Positions 32,371-43,800 of a stretch of 64,000 nt of DNA are shown here, in pieces (the stretch's first letter is position 1; each line of letters opens with the position of its first letter). The DNA is from Symmetrospora coprosmae (lineage: Eukaryota > Basidiomycota > Cystobasidiomycetes > Symmetrosporaceae). Both the position numbers and the translations under genes were made by a program. The notes beneath the pieces are model-generated. The model was given only the letters and a program-made list of their open reading frames with translations, was not told the DNA's origin and did no database searches. The stretch covers positions 233,784-297,783 of the forward strand of contig VUYT01000025.1 of NCBI GenBank assembly GCA_008802785.1, in the 5' to 3' direction.

Positions 32371-33903
32371 TCACAGCCCCAGAATGTCGTTCCAGGGGTC
32401 TCTGCTGCCCTGCAGCGCTCTTGGGGGTAGCACATCGACCTGGCTCGTCTTCTTGCTCGGCAAGTAGCCCTCGAGGATATCGTCAAAGCCGAGGACGGGT
32501 GTTGGAGCAGCAGGGAGGCCTACCGGCTGGGCTGCCTGCTTCTGCGCATTCCCGAGCCCTGCAACGATCCACCGCCTGAACTCGTCGCCGGAGAGAATGG
32601 GCGCAGACCCGCCGGCTCCCGCCTTCTTCTGATTCGCCTTTGCGTCCGCGCCCGTCTTGGAGGACTTGCCATCGTGATTGACCTGGTAGATCTCCATTTT
32701 CTCCCTGCTCATGCTCTCGAGCTCCTTTGCCGACCCGCTCGGGTCGGCTATCCGGCCCAAGTGCACGAGGATGTCGCCCTTGGTCAGGCGCCCGCTCTTG
32801 CCCGTCGCTCTGATGCCGGCTGTGTCGGTGATGCCGGCCTCTGTGAGAAGGCGCAGGACGGAGGGCAGGATACCCTGCGGATGCGTTGGGCCATGCCCTT
32901 TCTCGCTTTCGCTGCCAGTCGGAGGCGAGGCAGTCGAAGGGGACGACGAGACGTGCGAGGATGACTTGGGCGAGGCCGTGTCGGCCTTGTTGGCTTGCTT
33001 TTCCTGTGACGAGGCCGACTGGGAGGATGAGGAAGGGGACGTCGATCCGGTGGTGGCAGCTGTGCTGGAGGGTGAGGGTTCAGATGCAGCTGATGACTCG
33101 GGCTTTTTGGATTGTGCCGAGGCCGAGGCATCGGCGGGCGCCTCGAGATTCGAGATGTCGTCTCCTTCTTCGGCAAGCAGCGCTATCGTGCGACCGACCT
33201 CGATGGATGAAGCTTTCTCGTCGACCTGTGTCGGTGCGGACAAGAGTCTGTCAGAGCGTGGCCAGCCGTGCCTGTAGCGGGCACTGGCCGACTCACGAGG
33301 ATCTTGCCCATGATGCCGTCCTCCTGCGCTTCGACGTCGACCTCGGCTGTGCGGGATGTCTACTTCAGCGCCTCGCTGGCATAGACGGGCTGCCTGCACA
33401 CGCACCTTTATCGGTTTCGATGCTGACAATGACGTCCCCAGCAGCAAAGGCGTCGCCCTCTTTGACCTGTCAGAGACGGCGGCGCGCACACAGATCAGGT
33501 CATTTCAGCGTGTGGCCCATTGCCGTTGCTGTCTCGTTGCCTGCCCCGCCCGCACCTTCCAGCTCGAGATCTTTCCCGTCTCCATTGTCGGCGACCTGCG
33601 CGGCACAGCATCAGCATCAGCATCAGCATCAGCATCAGCATCAGCGCACACCATCCCCAACGAGATGCCATAGCAGACGACACAGCTCGGCCCCCTCGGT
33701 TTGCACCCACATTGAAGGCATCTTGAACTCGGAGATTGCCCTCGCCGCGCTCGTTGAGGCCAGGCCTGCGGTGTTGATGCGTGTCAGACCGCGGGCAGTG
33801 CAATGAGGAGGGGGGCGACCCTCTCACCTCGTGATGAGCATGGGCATCTCGCTGCTGCTGCAGCCTTGCTCGCTGCTGTCCTGGCTGCTATGCGAATGGC
33901 CAT
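32371..33903 (-). CDS. PDX1: pyruvate dehydrogenase complex protein X (E3-binding protein)
   Basis: This mitochondrial matrix protein tethers E3 (dihydrolipoamide dehydrogenase) to the E2 core. The start at 33903 gives an Arg/Ala/Ser-rich presequence (MAIRIAARTAASKAA). Small exons then build one lipoyl domain: FKMPSMSPTMETGKISSWKV, DVIVSIETDKAEVDVEAQ (lipoyl-lysine in ETDKA), DGIMGKILVDE. A long Ser/Pro-rich linker precedes the peripheral subunit-binding domain (PSVLRLLTEAGITDTAGI, GRLTKGDILVHLG). The protein ends about 120 residues later without the E2 acetyltransferase domain or its HxxxDG motif, which is why protein X rather than E2 is called. Several introns lie in the N-terminal third, one of them carrying a CATCAG hexanucleotide repeat. 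Confidence 0.88.
33605..33645 (+). repeat. CATCAG hexanucleotide microsatellite
   Basis: About six tandem copies of CAGCAT/CATCAG are present. They lie within an intron of the PDX1 gene on the opposite strand. Confidence 0.9.
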
Positions 33904-34160
33904 ATTGGTGGATTGCCGTTGTGGCTGTGGTTGGGGCAGCGGCAAGGGGCACGGACACAGGACCCATCCATCCTCTTCTCTGCCACACAGCAACCAGCAG
34001 ACAGCAGTAACTACACTAACAGTGCATTCATCAAGAGGAACGTCCGTTCATTACTGCGGTGGAGATACTGAATCCGTGCTATCGATACAGCGGGGGAACA
34101 GGCAAGACGCGTTCGTGTATCCTTTCGTTCAGCGTCGTCAGAGGCAGCAGATGGGGAGAA

Positions 34161-34207
<47 letters not shown>

Positions 34208-34285
34208 CAGAAGCCGCGATGCACCTGGATGGGTTGCGCACCACCTTCCTTTTGACTGACTGACTAACTGGCGTGGGTGGCCCGC
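33904..34285. other. intergenic with a long AG dinucleotide repeat
   Basis: This lies between the PDX1 start and the 3' end of the CFEM gene. It holds an uninterrupted AG run at 34163-34205 (about 21 units), with no gene. Confidence 0.7.
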
Positions 34286-35683
34286 TCAGAGAGCAAACAC
34301 GGCCACACCAGCCAGGCCGGCGAGGAGGGCAGCAGGGACGCGGACGGTGAAGCCAGCGCCGGTGCCCTGTGCCGAGGTCTGCGCAGCTGCGGCGGACGAC
34401 GAAGCGGCCGACGAGACGGACTGCACCTGGCTGGCGACGCTCGACGAGGCCGCCTGCTGGATGGAGGCGAGCGACGAGGTGGCCACGGCATACTCCGACT
34501 GGATGGCTGTTCACGGCAGCAAGCAAGACATCGGATCAGTCGAAGAGCATGCATGAGATCAATCTGATGAATGCAAAACACCCACCGAGCGACGAGCTGG
34601 CAATGACGCCCGAGATGGAGGCCGCGTCGCCAGAGGCGGTTGCAATGTAGCTCGAGAGGTCGGCCTGCTTGCTCGAGATGGAGCTCTGGACGCCCTGGAG
34701 CTGAGTCGAGAGGGACGAAGCCGCAGACGAAGCGGACTCCGCGATCCTGCACAATTCGCAATCACAGTCGCAAGCATCAGCCAGCACTTCCCTCTCATTC
34801 CGATCGAGCGAGCACGCAGAAGCGGAAAGAGCCGGGACTCACTCGGACGTCTGGCTGGCGACGGCGCCCGCAATGCTCGAGGTGGCGTTGGCGACGGCGG
34901 CCGAGGCGCTCGAGAGGGCCGATGCGACGCTGCTCGACGCGGCAGACGTGACTGATGCGACGCTGCTCTCTGCGCCCGCGAGGATGCTCGAGGCGGACGC
35001 GGACGCGGCGCTCAGCGATGACGAGAGCGACGAGAGCACGCCCTGGTCGGTCGCGGTCGCGACAACGCCGCTGGCGGCGGCAAAGTTGGCGCAGAAGGCG
35101 TCGCCGACGGCGCTGGCGCTCTCGACGCTCTCGCTGGACTGGCCCTGTGATCCGGAGAAAGCGGCACTTGGAGTCAGCGGGTTGACGTCCGAGACGATGA
35201 AGCGAGGACATCGCCACGTACACACCAGTACGGCAAGCAGCCGTTGTAGGCGCCGCGGAAGGCCGAGTTGGCGCAGAGGCACTGGGTGGAGGAGCCGTCT
35301 AGTCAGTCGTGCGCAATTGGATGATACCGTCACACGCAAAGAACGGTACACCCGCGCGGTTCTACTCACGCCGTAGTCGGAAGCACCGCTGCAGCTAGGT
35401 GCGAGGACTGCATGGGCGGAATTTGGGTCGTGGGAAGAGTCCGGTCAGCATCCGTCTCTGGTCGTCAAGGGCGGCCGACGTGCCCAGGCATGTCAGAACG
35501 AGAGAGATGAGTATACGCACGGCTGACCTCCCTCAGCTTGAAGTTGAGGCACTGGATGGCGCATCGAGGCGCGTCAGCGGGCAGCTGTCGGGCGTAGAGC
35601 TCGGCGGGCGAGGGGAGGGCCGAGGTCAAGGTGGCCGCTGCAAGAGCGAGGGCGGTGAAGGTGAAGGTGGTGGCGGAGTGCAT
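34286..35683 (-). CDS. CFEM-domain GPI-anchored surface protein
   Basis: The start at 35683 gives a signal peptide (MHSATTFTFTALALAAATLTSALP). A CFEM module follows: DAPRCAIQCLNFKL in exon 1, a Cys-containing small exon near 35380, and TQCLCANSAFRGAYNGCLPYW around 35230-35300. Later exons carry AFCANFAAASGVV and then some 200 residues almost entirely Ser, Ala and Thr, a stalk expected to be O-glycosylated. The C-terminus (GAGFTVRVPAALLAGLAGVAVFAL) is a hydrophobic GPI-attachment signal. CFEM proteins act at the fungal cell surface in haem/iron acquisition, adhesion or host contact. The ligand here is unknown. There are five or more exons, with approximate borders. Confidence 0.85.
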
Positions 35684-36160
35684 GGTGGTGGTGGATGGGT
35701 GCGAGTGCTGTATTGACAGTGGAGGTGGATGTTAATGTGAGATGGGACACAGAAATGGAAAGTGGATGGTTGGAGCAGAGGAAAGAAGGAAGGACGGAAG
35801 GGGAAGCCCCCAAGGCCCAAGCGAGAGCACCTCTCGAATTCTCTATCGCCTTCTTTCTCCGCGCTGGACGTCACCCGTGCCTCCCTCCGCTTTGGACAAC
35901 GGAGCGGACTCCGGGGCGGACCGCACTGACCCTCCCCTCCCCTTCCTCACAGACCTCCTATGAGGTGGCAACTGTACTGTGACTGACTGACGTGATCCCG
36001 ATGTTCTGCGTCGTCAGTGTTTGTCAGCGTGTTTGTCGCAAAGGGGTGAACGCGTTATCGTCAAATCAGTCAGTCACAGGTGTGCACGCAGAAGAGTGCA
36101 GGCGTCAAAGCGGAAGGATACATGTCGACGACGGGATGAGAATGCAAGCCGCGTGTTCTA
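35684..36160. other. intergenic, nothing recognised
   Basis: This is the 5' flank of the CFEM/GPI gene and the 3' flank of the next minus-strand gene. It contains purine-rich tracts and repeated GTCAGT motifs, with no gene. Confidence 0.5.
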
Positions 36161-36734
36161 TCACAGCTGAGCCAGCCCCAGGAGCCCCAACGCCACGACG
36201 AACGCCACCCCCGGCTGTGCGACGGCGCTCGACATGCCTGCGTTCTGCTTGCACTTGCCCTGCTTCTTGTTGTACTTGTACCCTTTCTTGCACCTGGGCG
36301 CGCGCTTCTCCTGCGTCGGGACGTCAGCAGGAAGCGGCAGGCGGTGAATATCAAATTGGCAGACATACCATCAGGGACCGCTCCGACAGCCGCGCAGAGT
36401 CGGCATCGTCGTACTCCTCTCCGTCCCCATCCTCGTCGCCATCGTCATCGTCATCGTCGTATTCGATCTGGCCAATAAGCCCGCTATCGTCTTCAGCCTC
36501 GAGCATGGAGAAGCTCGCACTGGCCAGACTGCTCCCCGTAGCGTTGGCAGCCGGCAATGTGCTAGAGCTGCCTCGATAACGGCAGATCGCCTGTGAGCAG
36601 GTACGCCCTCCCAGCCGAGCGCGCAGGAGGGGGACTCACGGAGAAGTCAAGCTGAGACTGGGCTTTTCCCTCTGAGCCAGTGTGACCGACCCTGCAGAGA
36701 GGCAGAAGAGGACTGCAGCCATGGGAACCCTCAT
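36161..36734 (-). CDS. small secreted protein with GPI-type C-terminus
   Basis: Exon 1 starts at 36734 with a signal peptide (MRVPMAAVLFCLSAGSVTLAQ). A middle exon (about 36575-36370) encodes a Ser/Ala region and a long Asp run (YDDDDDDGDEDGDGEEYDD). The last exon (about 36312-36161) encodes a Lys/Cys-rich segment (KRAPRCKKGYKYNKKQGKCKQN) and ends in a hydrophobic tail VAFVVALGLLGLAQL typical of a GPI signal. The mature peptide would be about 100 residues with an acidic half and a basic, two-cysteine half separated by an intron. No family was recognised. It lies between two CFEM genes on the same strand. Splice borders are approximate. Confidence 0.65.
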
Positions 36735-37457
36735 CTCAATGATTTCGGTGTCTGTAGAGAGGGGGACGGAGGAGGTGTGCGCCGAGCCAGTAGAAAGCGA
36801 GGAGGTGGGGTGTTGGGAAGCTGCGAGGATAGAAATGGGTTGGAGCGGGTCAAGACGAAGCGGCCAGGGGCAAGGGCATGCGCTTTCGAGAGCCATATGG
36901 GTACAAGGCAGCCCCATGCCTTGTCACTGTTTCGCGTTTGACAGTTCTGCAAGTCTCGAGCGTCCTGCCAGCACCGCCTCAACGGCAATACTGCAGGACA
37001 CGGCGTTCTCCGCTTGCTGCAGAGTCGCGAGTCCGCCGCACTGAGTCAGAGGCATCGGCACATTGCCAGGCTGGCACGTCTGCGATGGTGTGCCACCCGG
37101 TCCTGACGATTCTCGAGAGGCAGCCTGGAGGTGCGGAGATGTCTGGCCGAAGGCAGGCAAGGACAGGCAATTTCCCATCAAGGCGGTCCAGTGAGGCTAC
37201 GTTCTCGCTGTCGCCTTTCCGACAGGAAAGATTCGTTCGCCCGGGCGCTGCGTTGCGAGATGTCACTGGAGCAGGTCAGAGCTGCGCAAAGGGCCCCGGT
37301 CCAGATGCAGGGAAGTGTACCCGAGCAAGCGAGAGCTAACTACACGTTTAGCAAAGCAGAAGTAGTACCTGATGCGAATGAAGATCGAAAAGCTGTTCTA
37401 ACGAATGTACCAAAGCTCCCTCCAGACAGTTTCGCTCGACTGACAACTCTCTGGCGC
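36735..37457. other. intergenic, nothing recognised
   Basis: This is the upstream region of the small secreted-protein gene and the 3' flank of the CFEM-TM gene. Open frames present on the plus strand have no recognisable features. Confidence 0.5.
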
Positions 37458-40123
37458 TCAAATGGCACGCCCGACTCGCGTAGAGCTCGCCGTCGTCGGC
37501 GTTGGCAGTGTCTTTGTGCTCGTCGGCCTGCTGTTATTACTGCTGGGCAGCGCAGGCGACTCGCTCCCTGCGTCGGTGAAGGGATTTGCAAGATCGGGCG
37601 TCGGCGGGATGGCCGGCAAGGGCGGCTTCACCGATGCCCTGCGGCTCGCGCTCATGCCGGCGCTCACGTTGTGAGGAGAGTCAGAAGCGGAGCGGCGCGG
37701 CGTGCTGGGCGTCGAGCTCGCGAGGAGCATGCTCGGCGTGAAGGACAGGCCGGAGAGCGCAGACAGCGGCAGGCTCGGGGCGGACTTGCGGGAGGCGCTC
37801 TTGTGCTTTGCGAGCGAGACGAGCGACGGTTTGCGCTTGACTCGCCGGGTGGCACTGCTGTGCGTGGGCGAAAGCGTGCCAGCTGCAGGCGCAGGCGTCG
37901 CACCGGCGGATACAGGCGAGCTGCCCGTCCCGGAGCGCACTGGCACAGAGAGGGTCGGCATCTCTCCTGTGCACTGCGTCACCCATTGCAGGTCCACGCT
38001 CGGCGCGCGCGTCGAGGCCGCTTTCAGCTCGTCGAGTTCGGCGTCGGCTTCCCCGCCTGCGACGTCATGCGGCAGCGAGTGCCGAGACGAGGCCATGCTC
38101 GGCCTGCCTGAAGCCGCCGTGTGCGAGGCTGCGCGCGCCTGCAGCCCGGGATCAATGAACGACGTATCGGACAGGGTGTGGTAGTGCCCGCGCTGGATGA
38201 CAATCTCGTCGCCCTCGTCGTACGGCAGGACAGGGACCGAGTGCCGCTTCGCCGTGTCGGCGTCCAAGTCCTCGCGTTCTGGGTTTTGATCTGTACGCTG
38301 GCCAGCTGGGAACGCGATGGGGATACGCGGAGCGCTCGCGCCGCGCGAGAGCGTATCAATCTCGCGCATCAGCGACTCCTTCGAGTCGTGCTTCCTAGCA
38401 GCAGCCGTGGCAGTGGCGGCCGCGGTGCGCGAGCGGGTCTTGTGCCGGCTGCCGCTCTTGCCCGCGCTCGATCGGCGCGGGATCTGGTCGTGGATGAGAA
38501 GACGCGAGAAGAAGCTTGTCGTCCCGCCGGAACGGTAGTTGCGGGACGTGGTGGGCAGAACGAAGCTTGAAGGCGTCTGGGAGAAGCCGGTCGAGCTCTG
38601 TATGGACAGGTGCCCCATCCCCGAGGCCGAGGCCGAGTCAGAGGACGAGAAGCGAGTCGGGAACTGCTGGGTGGCGTGCCGGACGTCGATCCAGCGCGGC
38701 ATCATGCGCGACTTGATGGAGCGGCTGGAGGTCGACTTGCGGGACGGAGCTGAAGATGACAGGCCCCGGGAAGTCGAGGTCCGACGGGAGTTGGCAGGTC
38801 CGGGTCCGCTGGCTTGACTGGCGTCCAGTGACCCGAATGATGCCAGCGCAGCAGCCAGCTGGCCCGGCGAAGCCGAAGGGTGACCTGTGCCGGTCGATGC
38901 GCTGGACTGACTATCGTGTCCACGAGGACGGGCGCTGGCGTACATGGCGTAGATGGGCGAGATCTTCTCCTTCTCTTCCTGGTCGTTACCGATCGTGAAG
39001 CCGGCGCCCGCGCCAGAAGCCCGGTTCATCGAGTCGCGGTCCATGCGGAAATCGATCCACGATGTCGTGTGCGCTGCATTCCCGCCGACGAGGTGCGGCG
39101 GCGACACGTCGCGCTTGCCACTTCCGCTCGAGCTAGAGTCGCTGCCCCGCCGGCCGGTCGCGCCTTGCTTGCGTCGGCGGAGAAGGCACGCAAGGAGAGC
39201 GACAAGAGCCAGGCAGGCAAGGACGGCAGAGACGACGCCGAAGATGGCCAGGCCGCTCAGGCCGCCATTCGAGTCGTCGAACTGGCTGTCCCCGACGGGA
39301 GGCAGGGTCGTTGGATCCCAAGTGGTCGCGGGGCCCATACGAGATGTCGGTGTGGTCTGCCTTGTCTGTGAGGAGGAGCTGGTAGACGATGAGGGCGTTG
39401 TAAGGGCAGACTGGGAGGATCGCGAGCTAGAGTTGCTCGTGGTCGATGAGGAGCTTGTCGCGGAGGTGCTGTTTGATACGCCTGCGGCAACATCATCCGC
39501 GAGGAAGGTCCGATGAGTCGCGGTCACTGATTGAAGGATGGGCGTCTGCGAGGCGGAGGAGGGGGCTGGAGGTGCCGCGATACTGTTAGGGGAAGTGCTG
39601 GTGCCACTGCTGGATCTGATGTCGCTCAGAGGCGTCCGATTCTGCCCTGTAGGTACTACGCTATTTGCAGATAAGGCAGGAGAGCGTGTTGTGCTCGCTG
39701 AGCTGCTTGGCTCGTTGCTGGGAGATGCAGCAGGTGCTGCTGCTGCCGCTACAAGTCCAGCTTCTCCACAGATCTATAGGCAGTGAGAGTCAGCTGACTT
39801 TACTCCGACCTATTGAAGCAGGTGAGTAGCGCACATCGTCAATCTCGCTTTCGAAGGCCTCTCCTGCATCGTCGGAGCAGCTGCTCTGCAAGCAGCGAAG
39901 AACGCGCTGATTGGCCGTTGCATTGCAGAGGCAGGTGGTCTGTCGGGAACACAAATTAGCAGAGGTGAGAGAACCGATGCACCGCCCGAGTAACACTGCT
40001 CACATCGTCCTCGTCACAGATGTTGCTGCTCCGGCAATTTGCGACACTGCAGTAGTTGGCGAGGAGGCCAGGTCAGAACCACGAGCTCAGTTGAGCACAA
40101 GCACAACCAGAAGCGAGCTCACC
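37458..40123 (-). CDS. CFEM-domain single-pass membrane protein with long cytoplasmic tail
   Basis: The spliced N-terminal exons carry the second half of a CFEM module: CRSSNICDEDD, TTCLCNATANQRVLRCLQSSC, then ICGEAG. A Ser/Thr/Pro-rich stalk of about 170 residues follows. Next is one membrane span (GLAIFGVVSAVLACLALVAL) followed by a stop-transfer RRRK. About 540 residues of Ser/Arg-rich, probably cytoplasmic tail follow, with many RxxS and SP sites, ending at 37458. The layout is that of a surface receptor or sensor rather than a GPI protein. The frame of the large exon is open from about 39786 to 37458. The first coding exon with the signal peptide and first CFEM cysteines, probably between 40123 and 40500, could not be resolved. 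Confidence 0.72.
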
Positions 40124-40894
40124 AAGCGGCTTCGAGCGCATCCTCGCCCCAGCTGCCACCCCAGCCACCCGACTGGCGGGTCACCCTGTCGCCACGGCCA
40201 GCCGAATCGCAATTCCTGTCGGGTCGGCCGTGGTCGTTCCAGAACTGTCTCTTGCGCCGGTGCTGGTAGTCATGACCGCGTGGATTCGTCATGGCCTTGA
40301 ATGACAGAATGGGTTGCCGATTGTGATTGCGTGGACCCGGGTGAGCAGGATGCAGAACCCATATAGAGGAGTGCCGTGCTCCGAGACCCTTCGACGCGTA
40401 CAGTGCCCCCTTCATCAGCGGGAAGGGAAGTTCTTCGTCTTGCCAAAGACCCCATCTTCCGGTCTCGCGCTAGAGTACGAGGCCCATGACCTCCAGACAT
40501 GTTTGGCACGCGAAGGTGTGCGGTCAGCGTCCGGGCAAGAAGTCGGCCGGCATGAGTACGGCGGATGCAGCGATTTGGATGTGCGGCATCTCAGTTTCGA
40601 CGTTGCCTGTTCCCTGTAGAGAATTGGGTCAGTGTTGGCGGCGCGAGCAGCAGAGAAGCGGGCCCCGCCAGGCATGCTTGCGAGGAGATGGTTAGGCACG
40701 TCAGTCATTGCCTGCGTCCATCAGTAGCTGCGCGTGCCAGTCGCTTGGGTTATGGCTGCTGTTGCTGCATCGTATAGTATCCTCGCCTCGATGCGCCTGG
40801 ACGGCTTTCGCTCCCTCCTCTATCTCGACCCCATTGCTTGTATATTGCTGCATCGCTTCAGTGCATACAGTAGCGTGCCGCTCCATTCCACCCA
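40124..40894. other. upstream region, probable missing first exon
   Basis: The first exon of the CFEM membrane protein should be at the left of this stretch on the minus strand. The rest is the divergent promoter region shared with HBS1. No further gene was seen. Confidence 0.4.
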
Positions 40895-43800
40895 ATGTCA
40901 CGGCATCGCGCAGTCCGCAATCTCGACCTGGATGGTGAGAGAGAGGGAGACGGCAGGATATCGACGACGGTGATGCTGATGCTGATGCTGATGGAATCGC
41001 ACGCAGACGAGCTCGATGACTCGCCCATGGACGACGACTACGAGGAGGAGTATCGTGGGTGCTATGCTATGCGATGCGATGCATTGCAATGCTGTCCGAT
41101 ATCCCCATCCCGTGCTGAAAGAGCTTCCCAATCCACCTCGACGTCATCGCCGCAGCTGGCATCACCCCGGATCAGCAGGGTGAGGGCGAGCATGGCATGC
41201 TGCATGCCATCGCAAGCACCGTCCTCATCGCATCGCAGCTGACGCTTCTTCGTTGGTCGCCGCGGCGTCCACAGAACAAATGGTCAACGGCCTCGGCAGC
41301 GTCCGCGCCGTCCTGGGATCCGAGGCGGGAGGAGGACTGTCCGACAAGGACATCAAGGACTCGCTCTGGTACTACTACTTTGACGTAGAGAAGACCGTAG
41401 AGTATCTCCTGGGTGCGTCCTGCGCGCATTCATCCCTCGCCAGGATGGGCCAGGCACGGAGCTCGCGAGCTGACATGTGTCGAGATACCCGCGCGCACAC
41501 ACGCACGCACACAACCCACAGACCAGCAACACAAGAAGAACGCCGCAAAGGAGAAAGGTGAGCAGTATGCCATCTTCCCACCCACCTCTGGCAGCTGCGC
41601 CCGTCCGCCAAAGCCCGACTTCGACAACATTGCCACCACGCAAACCAACGGCCAACATGGTGCGAACCACCCAGCCAACGCGGCAGCGCGGCACACCGCA
41701 GGGATGAAAGGGGTAGTGCATGAGCTGGCCCAAGATACGGCCCGCATGGCAATAGCGTCGCCCGCCCCTGGTGCAGGCGAGGTGGAGTCGGATGCAGGAG
41801 CGAGCGCGAGCACGAGCACAAGGACAAGCACAAGCACAAGCACAGCGGCAGCAGCAGGCCCCGGCAAGACCTCCCTTGCCTCACTCGCAGCCGCGTCAAA
41901 AGCCGCAAAGCCCTCCTTAGCATCCCTCGCAAAGGCAAAGGTACCACCTGCTGCTTCGAACGCAAATGGCACGGGCATCGCCAGTCCCAGCCTGAGCAAA
42001 CTCGCAGCCAAAGCCCAAAGCCGCCAGGCCGCGGGACCAGCCACGTTCAACGGCGCACGCGTCGGTCAGCCTCCAACTTCTTCGTCGTCTACGAACGGAG
42101 TCTCAGGCGACCCCGCGCCATCTGCCGCTACAAACGTGCCCAAGCTGTCCAAGCTGCAGCAGCGGATCCTAGCAGGCGGGGTCAAGCCAGCCGCCTCAGC
42201 TCCACCTAAGCATCCAGACGCGCCCGCTGCGCCGATGGACGAGGTCGAAGAGGACCAACTGCCCTCGTCCTCCCTCTTCGCCGCGACCGCCCCTCCTGCG
42301 CCGCCATCCGGCTTCGCGAGCGCCCTCATCCCCGAGCACCACCCTGCTTTCGACGCCGTTAGGGCCAGAGACCTAGCTAGCAGGGAGCGCACGAAAGGCA
42401 TCGCGCTGTTTGACAAGCCGTCGCCGGACGACCTGGCAGTACAGACCAAGAAGGCCGGCATCGTGCTCGGGCGTGGAATGCCCGCCAAGCGATGAAGGGC
42501 ATCGCTTGCGCTCAGAGGCACACCCTATCGACACGCAGAGCCTATCACCACCATGTCAACGATGTCAGTCATGCACCAGTATATCATTCGGGCGGGCGCA
42601 GCTGCCTGATCACGGACGCGCTCCCGACAGCGAACGTCAAAGGACCCATCCTGGATCTGACATGCTTCCCTTCTCCCTCCTGCATTCTGTTGACTACGCG
42701 CAGCGGCTGTACAGAAGAAGCAGAAAGCCCAGTCCAAGGCAGCGACGCCAGCGACGACGCGACCCGGTACACCAGTAGCTGGCCAGGCACCAGTAGGCGC
42801 AAAGAAGAAGGCCGCACCATCAGGCGAGGCGCCTTCTGCGGCAACCGCAAAGGCAGACGACAAGAAGCTCAGCCAGGCGCAGCAAGACATGCAAAACATG
42901 GGTCTGGCGGACGAGGACGACGTCTACGTCCAGGAGGACGCGGCGACTCTCCCGACGGTCTCTGTTGCCAAGGAGAAGATCCTCGAGGACCTGAAGCGGC
43001 AAGAGAGGGAGGAGGGGTACAAGCCGACGCTGAGCATGGTTGTAGTCGGTACGTGTCGTCTTCTGCTTGTATCACTGCGCCAGCTTGAAGCCCTGCTGAT
43101 GCTCAAGGTGTGGGCCCCTTCCGGCAGGACACGTCGATGCGGGCAAGAGCACGCTCATGGGCCGCATGCTAGCAGAATTGGGCGAGATGACGGAGCGCGA
43201 GGTCAACAACAACCAGCGCCAGTCGGACAGAATGGGCAGAGGCAGCTTTGCGTACGCGTGGGCGTTCGACGCCATGCCGGAGGAGCGAGCGAGGTGAGTG
43301 TCTCACACCCAACGACGCAACTACCGCTTGCATGAAGGCGCGCGCGAGCTGATCCCGGATTTCCCACTGTGTATTCACAGAGGCGTGACGATTGAGATCG
43401 GCATCGACTCGTTCGCGACGCCGCACCGCAAGTTCACGCTCATCGACGCGCCAGGGCACCGCGACTTCATCCCAAACATGATTTCCGGCGCTGCGCAGGC
43501 CGATACGGCCCTCCTTGTCGTCGACGCGAGCCGTGGGGGTTTCGAGAGCGGCTTTGGCGAGGGCGGCCAGACGCGCGAGCACGCGCTGCTCGTCCGGAGC
43601 TTTGGGGTGCAGCAGCTCGTGGTGGCTGTCAACAAGCTGGACGCGGTCGGGTGGGATCAGACCCGGTACGATGAGATCTGCGCGCAGCTGCAGCCATTCC
43701 TGATCCAGGCTGGCTTCAAGGAGTCGCGCCTCACTTTCATCCCGTGTGGGGCAATGACCGGCGAGAATCTGATCCAGCGCCGGACGCCAGAGCTCGAGGC

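Noticed and set aside
41559-41595. A 37-nt intron in the HBS1 linker with good GT-AG borders
   Set aside because: Splicing it puts the downstream linker out of frame, whereas reading through keeps the frame into conserved sequence.
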